The notes beneath the pieces are model-generated. The model saw only the letters and a list, made by a program, of their open reading frames with translations, did no database searches and was not told where the DNA came from. 64,000 bases of DNA from Cordylochernes scorpioides (Eukaryota; Arthropoda; Arachnida; Pseudoscorpiones; Chernetidae): positions 21,013,680 to 21,077,679 of the forward strand of contig CP092880.1 in the NCBI GenBank assembly GCA_030710605.1. Reading direction: 5' to 3'. Of this stretch, positions 21,816 through 31,849 are shown piece after piece (positions within the stretch are counted from its first letter, which is position 1; every line of letters begins with the position of its first letter). The translations under genes were made by a program, and so were the position numbers.

Positions 21816-22062
21816 GGAACTATGGCATCAGTGGGATGGACGCCTTCCTAAAGCTGGCACACCAAGAAGGCATCTGTGTCGCCACCACGGACTCCATCCT
21901 CAGTAATGCCGCGGACCAATACTTCGATGATATCATTACCAACCTGCGCAAGTACCCCAACGCCCGCGTCGTGGCGTGCTTCTGTGAGGGCATGACAGTC
22001 CGTGGCCTGATGCGGGCTGCTAAACGTCAGAACGCTACGGGGGAGTTCCTCTTCATTGGCAG
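21816..22062 (+). CDS. Metabotropic glutamate receptor, internal exon (ligand-binding domain)
   Basis: This 247-bp exon is bounded by the acceptor TGTCCACAG and the donor CAG|GTAATG. It encodes about 82 residues of the Venus-flytrap glutamate-binding domain of a class C GPCR, an extracellular module. Recognisable are GNYGISGMDAF, the segment GICVATTDSILSNA, ARVVACFCEGMTVRGLM and GEFLFIG. In mGluR1 numbering the equivalents of Tyr236 (NYG) and Glu292/Gly293 (CFCEG) are present, all ligand contacts. It starts with two bases of a split codon and ends with AG, which the next exon completes as AGC (Ser). Reading past the donor meets TAA at the second codon. Similarity is greatest to group I (mGluR1/5), though other arthropod mGluRs were not compared. 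Confidence 0.95.
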
Positions 22063-22200
22063 GTAATGGCTTCTACTTTGTTGTCAAGTATTGCTTTTTA
22101 TTTGTTGGATAATACGTTTTTTAAGATGGGTACTTCTTTGTTGACAAGTAATGGCCTCTATTTGTTGAAAGATACTGTTTGTTTTATGCTGAGAGATACT
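22063..22200 (+). repeat. Degenerate first units of the donor-derived minisatellite
   Basis: From the splice donor onward the sequence can be split into units of 18-26 bp, each ending TTGTTG or a variant and beginning with a GTA/ATA word: GTAATGGCTTCTACTTTGTTG, then 'caagtattgctttttatttgttg', and 'acaagtaatggcctctatt'. These are diverged versions of the 22-bp unit that follows. Confidence 0.7.
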
Positions 22201-22800
22201 GGTTTCTTTGTTTACAGGTTCTGGATTGTTGTTAGATACCGGTCTCATTGTTGGCAGATACCGGTTTCATTGTTGGCAGATTCTGGGATTATTTATAGAC
22301 AAGTACCGGTTCCACTGTTGGCAGGTACTGGCTTCTTTGTTGGCAGACACCGGTTTCATTGTTGGCAGACACCGGTTTCATTGTTGGTAGGTACCGGTTT
22401 TATTGTTGGTAGGTACCGGTTTCATTGTTGGCAGATACCGGTTTCATTGTTGGAAGATACCAGTTTCTTTGTTGGCAGATACCGGTTTCATTGTTGGCAG
22501 ATACCGATTTCATTGTTGGCAGATACCGGTTTCATTATTGGCAGATACCGGTTTCATTGTTGGCATATACCGATTTCATTGTTGGCAGATACCGGTTTAA
22601 TTGTTGGCAGATACCGGTTTCATTATTGGCAGATACCGGTTTCATTGTTGGCAGATACCAGTTTCATTGTTGGCAGATACCGGTTTCATTGCTCGCAGAT
22701 TCTGGATTCTTTGTTGGCAGATACCGGTTTCATTGTTGGCAGATACCGGTTTCATTGTTGGCAGATACCGGTTTCATTGTTGGCAGATACCGGTTCGGTA
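22201..22800 (+). repeat. 22-bp minisatellite, about 25 units
   Basis: The consensus is TTGGCAGATACCGGTTTCAT followed by TG. Units are highly uniform in the right half and diverged toward the exon. Because 22 is not a multiple of 3 and the unit has no stop, all three + frames stay open, each giving the same 22-residue period (LLADTGFIVGRYRFHCWQIP and on). These long ORFs are a by-product and not genes. The array ends in GGTACCGGTCGAAC. Confidence 0.95.
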
Positions 22801-23796
22801 CCGGTCGAACTTAACGTTTTCAGGCATAATAAAATTGCTAACTACTTCTATTGTATCTCTGTAACTAGTTTTACCCTGTATTCCAATATGTTGTAAATGG
22901 TCTTTTTATGGTACGCAAAGCGGCATTTGGACGTGTATTCTAACAATGGCACCGATCCTTGGAAATATTCTGTAGTAATTTTGTTATATTCTTGTTATCT
23001 ACTGTCTTAAATGATTATATTCACCTAAGTATGCCATATATATTCAGACCATTTCATCTCCACTGGCATTGTATCCATCAATTCTTCTAAATGTGTACTG
23101 GAGTTCTAGGTATAACCTAAATTTTAAAGAATGCAGAGCGCCATCTAGTGGAATAAATATCAATTAAACATTGATTTACGTTATGGGTCGGCCAAATATT
23201 ATGGAATTATATGACACTCTACCATCTAAAATTGTTCATGTGTGTAGTCAGAATATACCTATTTTATTTTAAAATATATTGATACGAAAAAAAAATATAT
23301 ATATATATATATGCTGTAAACATCTCAAAATTATTATTCTCATATTTAATTTTTCATAGAACTTTATTCCAATAATCATCATCACTTAGCATTGTTTACA
23401 TGAGGACTTTGTAAAAAAGCAGACGTTGGTTAAAAATAAAAACTAACGAGACATACATTTTTGATTTTTTATTTCCTTTACATTAAAAATAGCTATAAAA
23501 GAAAAACTTACATATATCCGCTACAATATTTTATAGTTGTATATTATAGTTTTTTTTTTATTTGAATCATTGAATATTTCGTTAAATTTTATCAGTAGTT
23601 ATCCATTTTAAGAGGCGCTATATTGTTCAATTCTATCTTTCATTTTTGTTGTAAATATATCGACAAGGGTATTGAAGGGCTATTAACTCCCGAATTAACC
23701 TGAATTAACCAAATAAATAAATATTTCATGTGAATACTCGCTCTAATTTTAAAATATTAAAAAAATATATAGAATAATTTTTTATGCGAACATTTG
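22801..23796. other. Unassigned intronic DNA
   Basis: A fragment of the repeat C vocabulary (GCAGAGCGCCATCTAGTGGA) is near 23135. The rest is AT-rich and unrecognised. Confidence 0.4.
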
Positions 23797-24000
23797 TAAT
23801 ATGATGCACTAGCGTGCCATCTGTTATCAAAATTCGAAAACTATTTTAAACGCGTAAGATTCTTTTTGAAATTAAACAATTCTCTACTGCCCTTACTGCA
23901 ATGGCCCTCCCATTAATTTTTCCATTGCAGTAAGGGAAGTAGAAATTGTTTAATTTCAAAAAAAATCTTACGCGTTTAAAATAGTTTCGAATTTTGATAA
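23797..24000. mobile_element. FB2 fold-back, minimal copy
   Basis: Left arm with CACTAGCGTGCCATCTGTTA and 'aaacgcgtaagattctttttg'; right arm the complement ending TTTCGAATTTTGATA. The interior is almost gone, leaving CTTACTGCAATGGCCCTCCC at the centre. Confidence 0.75.
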
Positions 24001-24004
24001 TATT

Positions 24005-24375
24005 TTATTTATTAATCAACCAGGCGTGATATTGAAATATTTGCGTCTATTACAGGGGAAACAAAACAAACAACAAACAAATAGAACTTAGAATTAAATA
24101 TTTACAAATTTTTACATGTATTAATCGACAGAGTTCATAAAATTTATATAGACAAAGTGGCTGAGGTAAGAGAGTTAAATGATTTAAATCAGGGAACAAA
24201 CGATGTCTCACTTCTGTAAAGTTCGGACAGTCATAGATAAGGTGAAGAGCAGTTTGTTCAGTTTCTCCGCAGGAACAATTTGGTGTTTCTGATAGACCTC
24301 TTTTATGTAAGTATTTCTGGCCGTGTAATGTGACAAATTGAGTGACTTTAAAATTTGGATGGAACTGTGTAGGAA
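24005..24375 (-). pseudogene. LINE ORF2 C-terminal fragment with zinc-knuckle-like motif
   Basis: The - strand frame reads HPNFKVTQFVTLHGQKYLHK, then LSETPNCSCGETEQTALHL and IYDCPNFTEVRHRLF. The pattern C-x-C-x8-H-x4-C followed by P is the C-terminal cysteine/histidine knuckle of I/Jockey/R1-type non-LTR retrotransposons. About 70 codons are readable. The upstream RT is absent, as expected neither of a complete copy nor of a simple 5' truncation, since the fragment ends abruptly near 24375. Confidence 0.75.
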
Positions 24376-24793
24376 TTCCGTTTTGAAAAATCTAGAATTA
24401 ATTTCGTAAATTCAATATGAAACTTTGATATAGTATTTGAATATTTTGATCCAAAATTTAATTAATATAATAAAAATAATTGATCTATAAATTTTAAAAT
24501 ATTCGTTATGTATCATTCTTCTAACAAATACCCCTTTTTTGATGAGGGTCAACAGCCCGAAATGAGTACGTGGTTAGCTTTTCTTGATTAATCAAGAATG
24601 GGTAATTGGCCAATTCTAGAATAATTAGAAATCAACGAGAATAGTCTATATTTATTCCGATAGATGGCGCAAGCCATCAGCAACTTTCAGTTGCCTGATA
24701 AGGAGATGCCTTTTTCATAAATACACCTTTATAAATAAGTATACTTTTTCGATAAAAAAAAAGAGATTAATAAAACTTCACGACATATATATA
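24376..24793. repeat. AT-rich DNA plus dispersed repeat C copy
   Basis: 24530-24715 has 'gggtcaacagcccgaaatga', TTTCTTGAT..ATCAAGAA and GATAGATGGCGCAAGCCATC, all repeat C words. The remainder is unassigned. Confidence 0.6.
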
Positions 24794-25146
24794 TGTTATA
24801 TTAAAAATATTATTCTACTTAAAAAAAAAATTATATTTCATAGATACAAATACTCTGTTAGATCGACCGCCAGAGGTCACGCTTTCCCTATAAAAACTCG
24901 TTATTGTTTTATCCCAATCGCCGGCTCAAAACTTTTGTACATTATGTAAATAATCTTTTGTTTTCCTTTTCTATTCGCCTTAAGCCAGGCATTATACTTT
25001 TATCAAATTATGTTCTTTTATATATTCCTTAGCTCAAATAAAGAAATCTCTGATCAAAATTATTTTATTATTCCCACGACTGCATCACCATAGCATAATC
25101 TCAACAATTCCAAAATCAGCAGTAAATCTCATTTGTTTTTATAACA
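24794..25146 (+). mobile_element. TGTTATA-ended element (family TT), complete copy in (TA)n
   Basis: The block is 353 bp, starts TGTTATATTAAAAATATT and ends TTTTTATAACA, giving short inverted ends TGTTATA/TATAACA. (TA)n stands on both sides. Other copies: 12714-13060, 48530-48865 (inverted) and 62054-62370 (inverted). It could be a solo LTR (TG...CA) or a MITE with TA target. The sequence alone does not decide. Confidence 0.7.
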
Positions 25147-26039
25147 TATATATATATAGTCTTCTGCCAACGATATATTGCAATACCTTAGCTATAAACC
25201 AAATATTCTATTTTCAATCTAGTTATTTTGTCACTTTATTATCAAGTAAACAGATTTATATAAACGGTATTATTTACATAGAAAAGGGCAGAAGATGACA
25301 CAAGTTTGATATTACTTTTTTTATAAATAAAAATTCCCCCCCTTTCCTTATAGTTCCTTTTTATCAAAAGGAGCTCACTCTACCAAATGTAATAGAAATT
25401 TCTCCGAGCTAGCAATATTACTCACCGAGTTGTGACGCCAACAATACTATCACATATCGTTTGGTAAATATTTTTAACCCTTACAATATAATCGTCTATC
25501 TACAAATTCGCCATGATAAGTATTTTTCGTCTGCTGAATATTTTCTTCTTCTTTTATGGTATTAATATAATTTTCTAAATTGGATTTTATGGTGAAACGA
25601 AATATTCCCCCATTTTTTATGGAATATTAAATTTTGAATTTATGCGTTATATAAAAATATTTCTGGCATACTTATTTGGAAGTTTATGATTATTTGGCAT
25701 CTGTACTATTTATCTTTATTCGAATCCGTTTAGTTTATTAGTTTAAAAAGCTACACAGTCAACTTTAAATTCATTTTTTACCTTTTTTTACTTCTTTTGC
25801 ATTTTAAATTTGATTAAGTCTCTTTAGATTGTTAAATATTCTTATAGTTAAATGCGCAAGTGTTTATTCAGTTTCAAAATATTTCGTAAATAATATGAAA
25901 AATAAATATTATCTACTTTTCTCCCATGTGGTACATGCAATGATATTCATGGTGAGTAGTTAGCTACTGCCTTTTACTATAGTAACACCAGATGACAAAG
26001 CGTTTCCCTCTACATGCGATGTTGCATTCTTAATAGATA
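25147..26039. other. AT-rich DNA with a degenerate SINE A tail
   Basis: A remote SINE A body is visible at about 25925-25990 ('catgtggtacatgcaatgat'). Otherwise nothing is recognised. Confidence 0.4.
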
Positions 26040-26335
26040 ATACAAAACCTTTCTTATTAATGGAAAAACACACACAACTTTATTAAGACCACAGGTCTTA
26101 TACAGATTCACCGCAGGAAGGAAGCATAGATAGAGCTCCTATACTCCAGGCAGCACAGAACCCAACAACAGTTTCCAGGTCCGACGCATGTCTATTGGCC
26201 ACAGAATCCACCGTGCATAAGTTAGCGTAACATTGAAAAGACGAGTATGGAATCATCCGCGTTCTAGTCTTCACTTTTCTCATCCAAATGGACCACGACA
26301 TTCGACAAATCTATTAATCTCCTCCGAACGGTGAC
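26040..26335 (-). repeat. LTR-like copy collinear with 3370-3640
   Basis: On the - strand: TGGATGAGAAAAGTGAAGAC, 'ggttctgtgctgcctgg', GTATAAGACCTGTGGTCTTA, AATAAAGTTGTGTGTG. It gives the single-copy order of sequences that are amplified in the neighbouring 130-bp array. Confidence 0.55.
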
Positions 26336-26984
26336 TGCGGCCTTGTAGAATTTATATAAACCAGAGGCCTTGATCAAACGTCATTGTATTCATCCAGTTA
26401 TATATTTGTTGACTATCGTATTGAGACAATGATAAATCACCCAAGAGTTATTTTCTATGTTTCTCAAAGCAGAAAAGCAACCAAATATTATATGCGTTAT
26501 TTCATTTGGTATTCTGTTATTATTCCGATCACAAGTTGAAGAACAATCATATTAGGGTAAAAACATCAAGTTTCCAGGGATAAGTTTATTTTAAAATTTA
26601 ATTCATATCCTTTAGATTTCGAACATGAAAGCCCTTCAACAGGAGAAAACTCACACACAGCTTTATTGTGGCCTGATGAAGCGTGACCACGTGAAAAGCT
26701 TGCCTCCCAAATTTCTGAATAAAAAGAAACTCTGCAAATATTTTTTTATATTAATGTAATTCAATTATAATAATTTCTGTTGACTAATGTTAACTTCTGT
26801 TGTTAAAGTTAACTTCTGTTGACTACTGGTGGCAAGGTGTCGTATAGTATATCAATTCGCTAGGTTAGGTTTATATAGGTTAAATTAGGTTGATTTAGAA
26901 ATGGAGATCTTTGTTGATATCGAGTAGGCCTAGCGTTGATTATAAACGCCGATGGTCAGCTGGAATGATAATCTCACATGGAAA
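26336..26984. other. Unassigned DNA between two LTR-like copies
   Basis: No ORF or family was recognised. Confidence 0.35.
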
Positions 26985-28700
26985 TATCTTTATTTACACA
27001 CAGCTTTATTGACCACCGGTCTTATACAGATTCACTACAGGAAGGAAGCATAGATAGAGCTCCTCTACTTCAGTCAGCGCAGAACCCAACAGCCTCCAGG
27101 TCCAACGTTATAACAGAATACACTCATAAAGCTTTATTAAGACCACCGGTCTTATACAGATTCACTACAGGAAGGAAGCATAGATAGAGCTCCTATAGTT
27201 CAGTCAGCGCAGAACCCAACATCCTCCAGGTCCGACGTTATAACAGAATACACTCATAAAGCTTTATTAAGACCACAGGTCTTATACAGATTCACTACAG
27301 GAAGGAAGCATAGATAGAGCTCCTATAGTTCAGTCAGCGCAGAACCCAACATCCTCCAGGTCCGACGTTATAACAGAATACACTCATAAAGCTTTATTAA
27401 GACCACAGGTCTTATACAGATTCACTACAGGAAGGAAGCATAGATAGAGCTCCTATATTTCAGTCAGCGCAGACCCCAACAGCCTCCAGGTCCGACGTTA
27501 TAACAGAATACACACATATAGCTTTATTAAGACCACAGGTCTTATGCAGATTCACTACAGGAAGGAAGCATAGATAGAGCTCCTATATTTCAGTCAGCGC
27601 AGACCCCAACAGCCTCCAGGTCCGACGTTATAACAGAATACACTCATAAAGCTTTATTAAGACCACAGGTCTTATGCAGATTCACTACAGGAAGGAAGCA
27701 TAGATAGAGCTCCTATACTTCAGGCAGCACAGAACCCAACAGCCTCCAGGTCCGACGTTATAACAGAATACACTCATAAAGCTTTATTAAGACCACAGGT
27801 CTTATGCAGATTCACTACAGGAAGGAAGCATAGATGAAGCTCCTATACTTCAGGCAGCACAGAACCCAACATCCTCCAGGTCCGACGTTATAACAGAATA
27901 CACTCATAAAGCTTTATTAAGACCACAGGTCTTATACAGATTCACTACAGGAAGGAAGCATAGATAGAGCTCCTATACTTCAGGCAGCACAGAACCCAAC
28001 ATCCTCCAGGTCCGACGTTATAACAGAATACACTCATAAAGCTTTATTAAGACCACAGGTCTTATACAGATTCACTACAGGAAGGAAGCATAGATGGAGC
28101 TCCTATATTTCAGGCAGCACAGAACACAACAACCTCCAGGTCCGACGTTATAACAGAATACACACATATAGCTTTATTAAGACCACAGGTCTTATACAGA
28201 TTCACTACAGGAAGGAAGCATAGATGGAGCTCCTATATTTCAGGCAGCACAGAACCCAACATCCTCCAGGTCCGACGTTATAACAGAATACACTCATAAA
28301 GCTTTATTAAGACCACAGGTCTTATGCAGATTCACTACAGGAAGGAAGCATAGATAGAGCTCCTATATTTCAGGCAGCACAGAACCCAACATCCTCCAGG
28401 TCTGACGTTATAACAGAATACACTCATAAAGCTTTATTAAGACCACAGGTCTTATGCAGATTCACTACAGGAAGGAAGCATAGATGGAGCTCCTATATTT
28501 CAGGCAGCACAGAACCCAACATCCTCCAGGTCCGACGTTATAACAGAATACACTCATAAAGCTTTATTAAGACCACAGGTCTTATGCAGATTCACTACAG
28601 GAAGGAAGCATAGATAGAGCTCCTATACTTCAGGCAGCACAGAACCCAACATCCTCCAGGTCCGACGCATGTCCAGTTGCCATAGACTCCACCGTGCATA
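26985..28700 (-). repeat. 13 x 130-bp satellite made from an LTR segment
   Basis: GCTTTATTAAGACCAC recurs every 130 bp from 27131 to 28561, and the first unit begins at about 27001, giving 13 units with no change of length. Each unit, read on the - strand, contains TATAAGACC (TATA-like), a 7-bp hairpin TAAGACC/GGTCTTA with a 3-nt loop, and AATAAAGC (poly(A) signal). The right edge runs on into 'gacgcatgtccagttgccat', the LTR sequence also found at 26180, so the array lies inside one LTR copy. Confidence 0.95.
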
Positions 28701-28710
28701 GGTTAGCGCA

Positions 28711-28915
28711 GGAGTCGGAAAACTGCGGCTAGCGAGCCACATGGCTCTTTGGATGTGAAGTTGCGGCTCTTTATATAGTTCCATACGCAAATATTATTTA
28801 TGCGAATGCTATTTATTGTTGGCGAAAAAATAATTTGTGGCTCTTTAAAAACTTTGAAAGTTTGTAAATTGTAATTTTTGGCTATTCCGACTCAAAAGAT
28901 CACTGAAAAACCGAG
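28711..28915. mobile_element. hAT-type MITE copy
   Basis: It begins CAGGAGTCGGAAAACTGC and shares GAGCCACATGGCTCTTTGGA and 'atagttccatacgcaaatat' with 10927-11135. It has inserted into the LTR that contains the satellite, after GGTTAGCG. The right target copy could not be seen clearly. Confidence 0.7.
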
Positions 28916-29034
28916 TGTACAGGATCAAATACACGATACAATAAATCTCCCTAGAAACCTGATGTTCTCACTATAAAATTGATACATGGAACTATTTTAG
29001 TGAACACACCCTCTTGTAAAATGGACTTCTCTCA

Positions 29035-29456
29035 GATTCTGATTGCTATAGCTGACTCCGCCTTTGCCGGTCCCAAACCCGGATGAAAAAGGAAGAGAGG
29101 GAGCAGTAACAAGCTCGCTAAAAATCCTGGGCTCAGCTGGCCTGGCTGATAGTACCCTGTAGGGGCTCCTGATCCAGGAATACATGATTAGCAGCGTTCG
29201 TACCCCATGTTAGGAGTGGCTGCACATAGCATCTGTTCCTCATGTCAGAGGCGGCCATTTATTTTGGAGCTAAGTCGGTCTGCCACTGAGTAGTGCTTCC
29301 AGTCTTAATGACAAAAGCAGGCGCATTCTACTTTACCCAATCATGACGGTTGTCCTTTTGACTAGATTGGCTAATCCATCGATGAGCTCTACTCATTCCC
29401 AGCAGATACCATCAAAATTCTCAAGCTCTACAAGCTTGATACCCTAATATGATTGA
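29035..29456 (-). repeat. Dispersed repeat D, copy 2
   Basis: Inverted relative to 21460-21755. It contains the complement of the CAGCCGGGCCAGCTGAGCCC block and runs to the conserved TATGATTGAGTGGAGATAA tail. Confidence 0.8.
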
Positions 29457-29831
29457 GTGGAGATAAAAAGAAGAAGACCGTTTATGTATAAAACCATTTC
29501 AACAGCTATCCAGTTTTCTACCTCCGTGACCCAACCCATGCAGCTTCTTCAGAAATCTCAGAAGATTCATCTCAAATATCAAGTAAAGCAAATGTTTGAA
29601 CAACTGAATGCTGAATCTTTCCTATCCCCCCTCTATAAGGAGATTAGTAGGTTTGAAGTAGTGGACGCGGTCCTATACCGCCGTGTGAGGGAGGTACTCT
29701 CCAAGACACTCTCGACAGGAAACAAGACCATTCTCTGCGAATTCCTCAACATGGCAATTGAACATGTTGGTGACAAAAACTCCATTATAACCAAAGGTCG
29801 ATCCAAATTCAGGGTGTCTTGTAACCCTTGA
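29457..29831 (+). CDS. Unidentified 124-codon ORF
   Basis: The open frame starts inside the repeat D tail and continues for 375 bp to a TGA. The product is basic and polar with a Lys/Gln-rich middle (LLQKSQKIHLKYQVKQMFEQ) and a C-terminal half (VLYRRVREVLSKTL, EFLNMAIEHVGDKNS) that looks like an amphipathic helical segment. No signal peptide or membrane segment is seen. I recognise no family. Its start within a repeat suggests that, if real, it is an exon or retroelement fragment rather than a complete gene. Confidence 0.3.
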   Translation: MEIKRRRPFMYKTISTAIQFSTSVTQPMQLLQKSQKIHLKYQVKQMFEQLNAESFLSPLYKEISRFEVVDAVLYRRVREVLSKTLSTGNKTILCEFLNMAIEHVGDKNSIITKGRSKFRVSCNP

Positions 29832-29924
29832 TTTAAACTTGACGTCCCTTCGGTGGAGGCTTCGAGTTTGATGTAAATATATTTATTTTTAAATACCCAT
29901 TTCATGATTTCTTAAGAAGCTTCT

Positions 29925-30165
29925 GGGACCAAAATTCTTTTAGGTCGTAGTGGTACAGCCTACTTTACGCTGACGAGCGCCAACAGCGCGAAACGCATTT
30001 GTGGATGGCTTTTCTTGATTTACAAAGAAATTAGGTTGGCCAAATATCAGGGAACAGGCTTAATCAATGTTTTGTTGATTTCTGTTCCACTAGATGACGC
30101 TCTGCCATCTAAAATGTACATGTGCTCCTGGTCAGGATATACTTTTTTATTTTTTATTTATATTT
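29925..30165 (-). repeat. Dispersed repeat C, inverted copy
   Basis: Words TACTTTACGCTGACGAGCGC, 'gcgcgaaacgcatttgtgga', CAGGGAACAGGCTTAATCAA, 'tgctcctggtcaggatat'. Very similar in order to 49935-50198. Confidence 0.75.
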
Positions 30166-30199
30166 TTATAAATTCTATTGTTTATAGCTATAATTTTAT

Positions 30200-30450
30200 T
30201 ATAAAGATAGAGGCTGCCTGGCCGGAATTCATAGTTCTTCAAATTAAATATATTTCGGCCAGTAAATCTTTTATATTATCTCGACGTATCGACAAAAATC
30301 TTTTATCCTTGTCTGGAGCGAACAAAAATAATTTAAACGCTTTGCCAAATGTTTTAATTTTTGTTCGCTTCTGACGAAGACAAAAGATTTTTGTCGAAAC
30401 GTCGAGACTATAAAAAAGATTTACTGGCCGAAGTATCTTTTTGATTTTTT
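30200..30450. repeat. Fold-back element FB1, copy 2
   Basis: GATAGAGGCTGCCTGGCCGG leads into an arm with CGGCCAGTAAATC and TCTCGACGTATCGACAAAAA, inverted on the right as 'tttttgtcgaaacgtcgaga' and GATTTACTGGCCGAAGTATC. Confidence 0.75.
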
Positions 30451-30884
30451 GAATTTGAAGAACTATAATTCTATTCTAACTTCTTTGTATCATTGTTGAA
30501 TAGAATTCAATAGAGTTTGTTTCATTCTCTTTCATTTCAACATCTATCCAAATGATGCCATTTTCCGGCTTCACAACACATGTCTAGAGATAAACGTCTA
30601 ATTATATGTCCCTTTTACTCCATCATGAGGAGAATCTTTATTTAATTAAACTTAATTAGAAATGCAATTATAATTGCGTTGTGTAATTTAATAAAAATTT
30701 ATCCCCCTTCAAAATGTTTGATCCAAAATTGTTGCGGTAACGAAAATTAAATTTTCATCTCCCCCCAGTTGGATAGTAGGCTGGAGTATTTCAAGTGTAG
30801 GACATTATGATTGGAATAGATCTGTAAGTTAAACAGAGCATGTAGGAAACTGGACTTCAAAATGATGTAAAATAATCTACAACA

Positions 30885-30995
30885 ACAACAAAAAGGCTTT
30901 TATTAGGGCCCATTGCCCTGTATGGATTCACCATACAACAACAAAAAGGCTTTTATTAGGGCCCATTGACCTGTATGGATTCGCCATACAACAAC
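30885..30995. repeat. Two tandem 54-bp units
   Basis: ACAACAACAAAAAGGCTTTT is followed by ATTAGGGCCCATTG and GTATGGATTC twice in a row, with single-base differences. The complement contains AATAAAAGCC, so this may be an LTR end. Confidence 0.6.
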
Positions 30996-31326
30996 AAAAT
31001 AATACAGTTTTTTTTTTCTTCCTTTCCCGATGTGCACGTGATCCTTTGTTTGAAAAGGGATTTATTTACACATCTGTTCTGAAAACTTTCCTCACTACCT
31101 CTTTTGTGTGTGAATCTATTTACAATTGATCTGTAGAAATTATAGAGTTCTATTGCTATATTTTTCTTTTCTGAAATAGTTCTCAGCGTCTTTAGTGAGT
31201 TGCTAAATCTCCAGAAGGTGTGTAAAATCATCTTTGTATCTTATTGCAAATGTATAGAGCAAGTCAGTCGGAGTTTCTGCAATGGTAGTTCTTGTGAGTG
31301 GCTCCATCGGTGAATGATTGTGGGGC

Positions 31327-31473
31327 AATATGAAGAGTAATGGCGAATGGAAAAATAAAAGTGTCCAGGGGCGGGAATCGAACCCACAACCTTCTGCTTA
31401 CCGAAGAAGGTTGTGGGTTCGATTCCCGCCCCTGGACACTTTTATTTTTCCATTCGCCATTACTCTTCATATT
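31327..31473. repeat. Perfect 69-bp palindrome made of a tRNA-like head
   Basis: The arms 31327-31395 and 31405-31473 are exact reverse complements by eye, around a 9-bp loop. Each arm holds a B box (GGTTCGATTCCC) and CAGGGGCGGGAATCGAACCC. Because of the symmetry, both strands encode the same start, MKSNGEWKNKSVQGRESNPQ. It is the SINE B head (13193) in head-to-head inverted form, and the SINE B body continues to about 31600. Confidence 0.9.
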
Positions 31474-31639
31474 TTCACCCTCTCATACTTCATTCAAAAA
31501 GTTAGAAATAGTAAATATTTCTCTTTGAAATAAATATTGATTTTTCACAAAAAAGAAACTTATGCGGTGTAACTTTAAGTATTGTTTATAATCACTCGCC
31601 GCAGTCCTTTATAATAGTATATATGTATTGATGGAGACA

Positions 31640-31849
31640 AAACTTAAAGAAATTTCATATTTTTATTTCGCTAGTTGTCTGTTCTTTTGAAGGAGACAGA
31701 AGCATTTTTGTTCACACTTGGTTATCTCGTGTGTCTTCAATAAAGGTCACTGTGTATGAAATATATTTCATTTATTTTCTGACACCCGATACACATGATA
31801 AAAAGTACAACTTCCTTAAGTGTTTTCTATGAGTATATATATATATATA
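31640..31849 (-). repeat. 76-bp family element with a single unit, then (TA)n
   Basis: The unique tail ('cacttggttatctcgtgtgt', CTTCAATAAAGGTCACTGTG) is followed by one diverged 76-bp unit. A (TA)n run then leads straight into the LTR element. The single unit is useful as the unexpanded form of the arrays at 11722 and 52547. Confidence 0.65.

Noticed and set aside
22066-22896. A 276-residue ORF (and three overlapping ones) over the minisatellite, looking like a repetitive protein
   Set aside because: All three + frames are open with the same 22-residue period because the 22-bp unit has no stop and is not a multiple of three. It starts right at the splice donor. It is better explained as intronic tandem DNA.
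26978-27187. 69-residue ORF beginning MEISLFTHSF in the 130-bp satellite
   Set aside because: The sequence simply repeats with the array and stops within two units.
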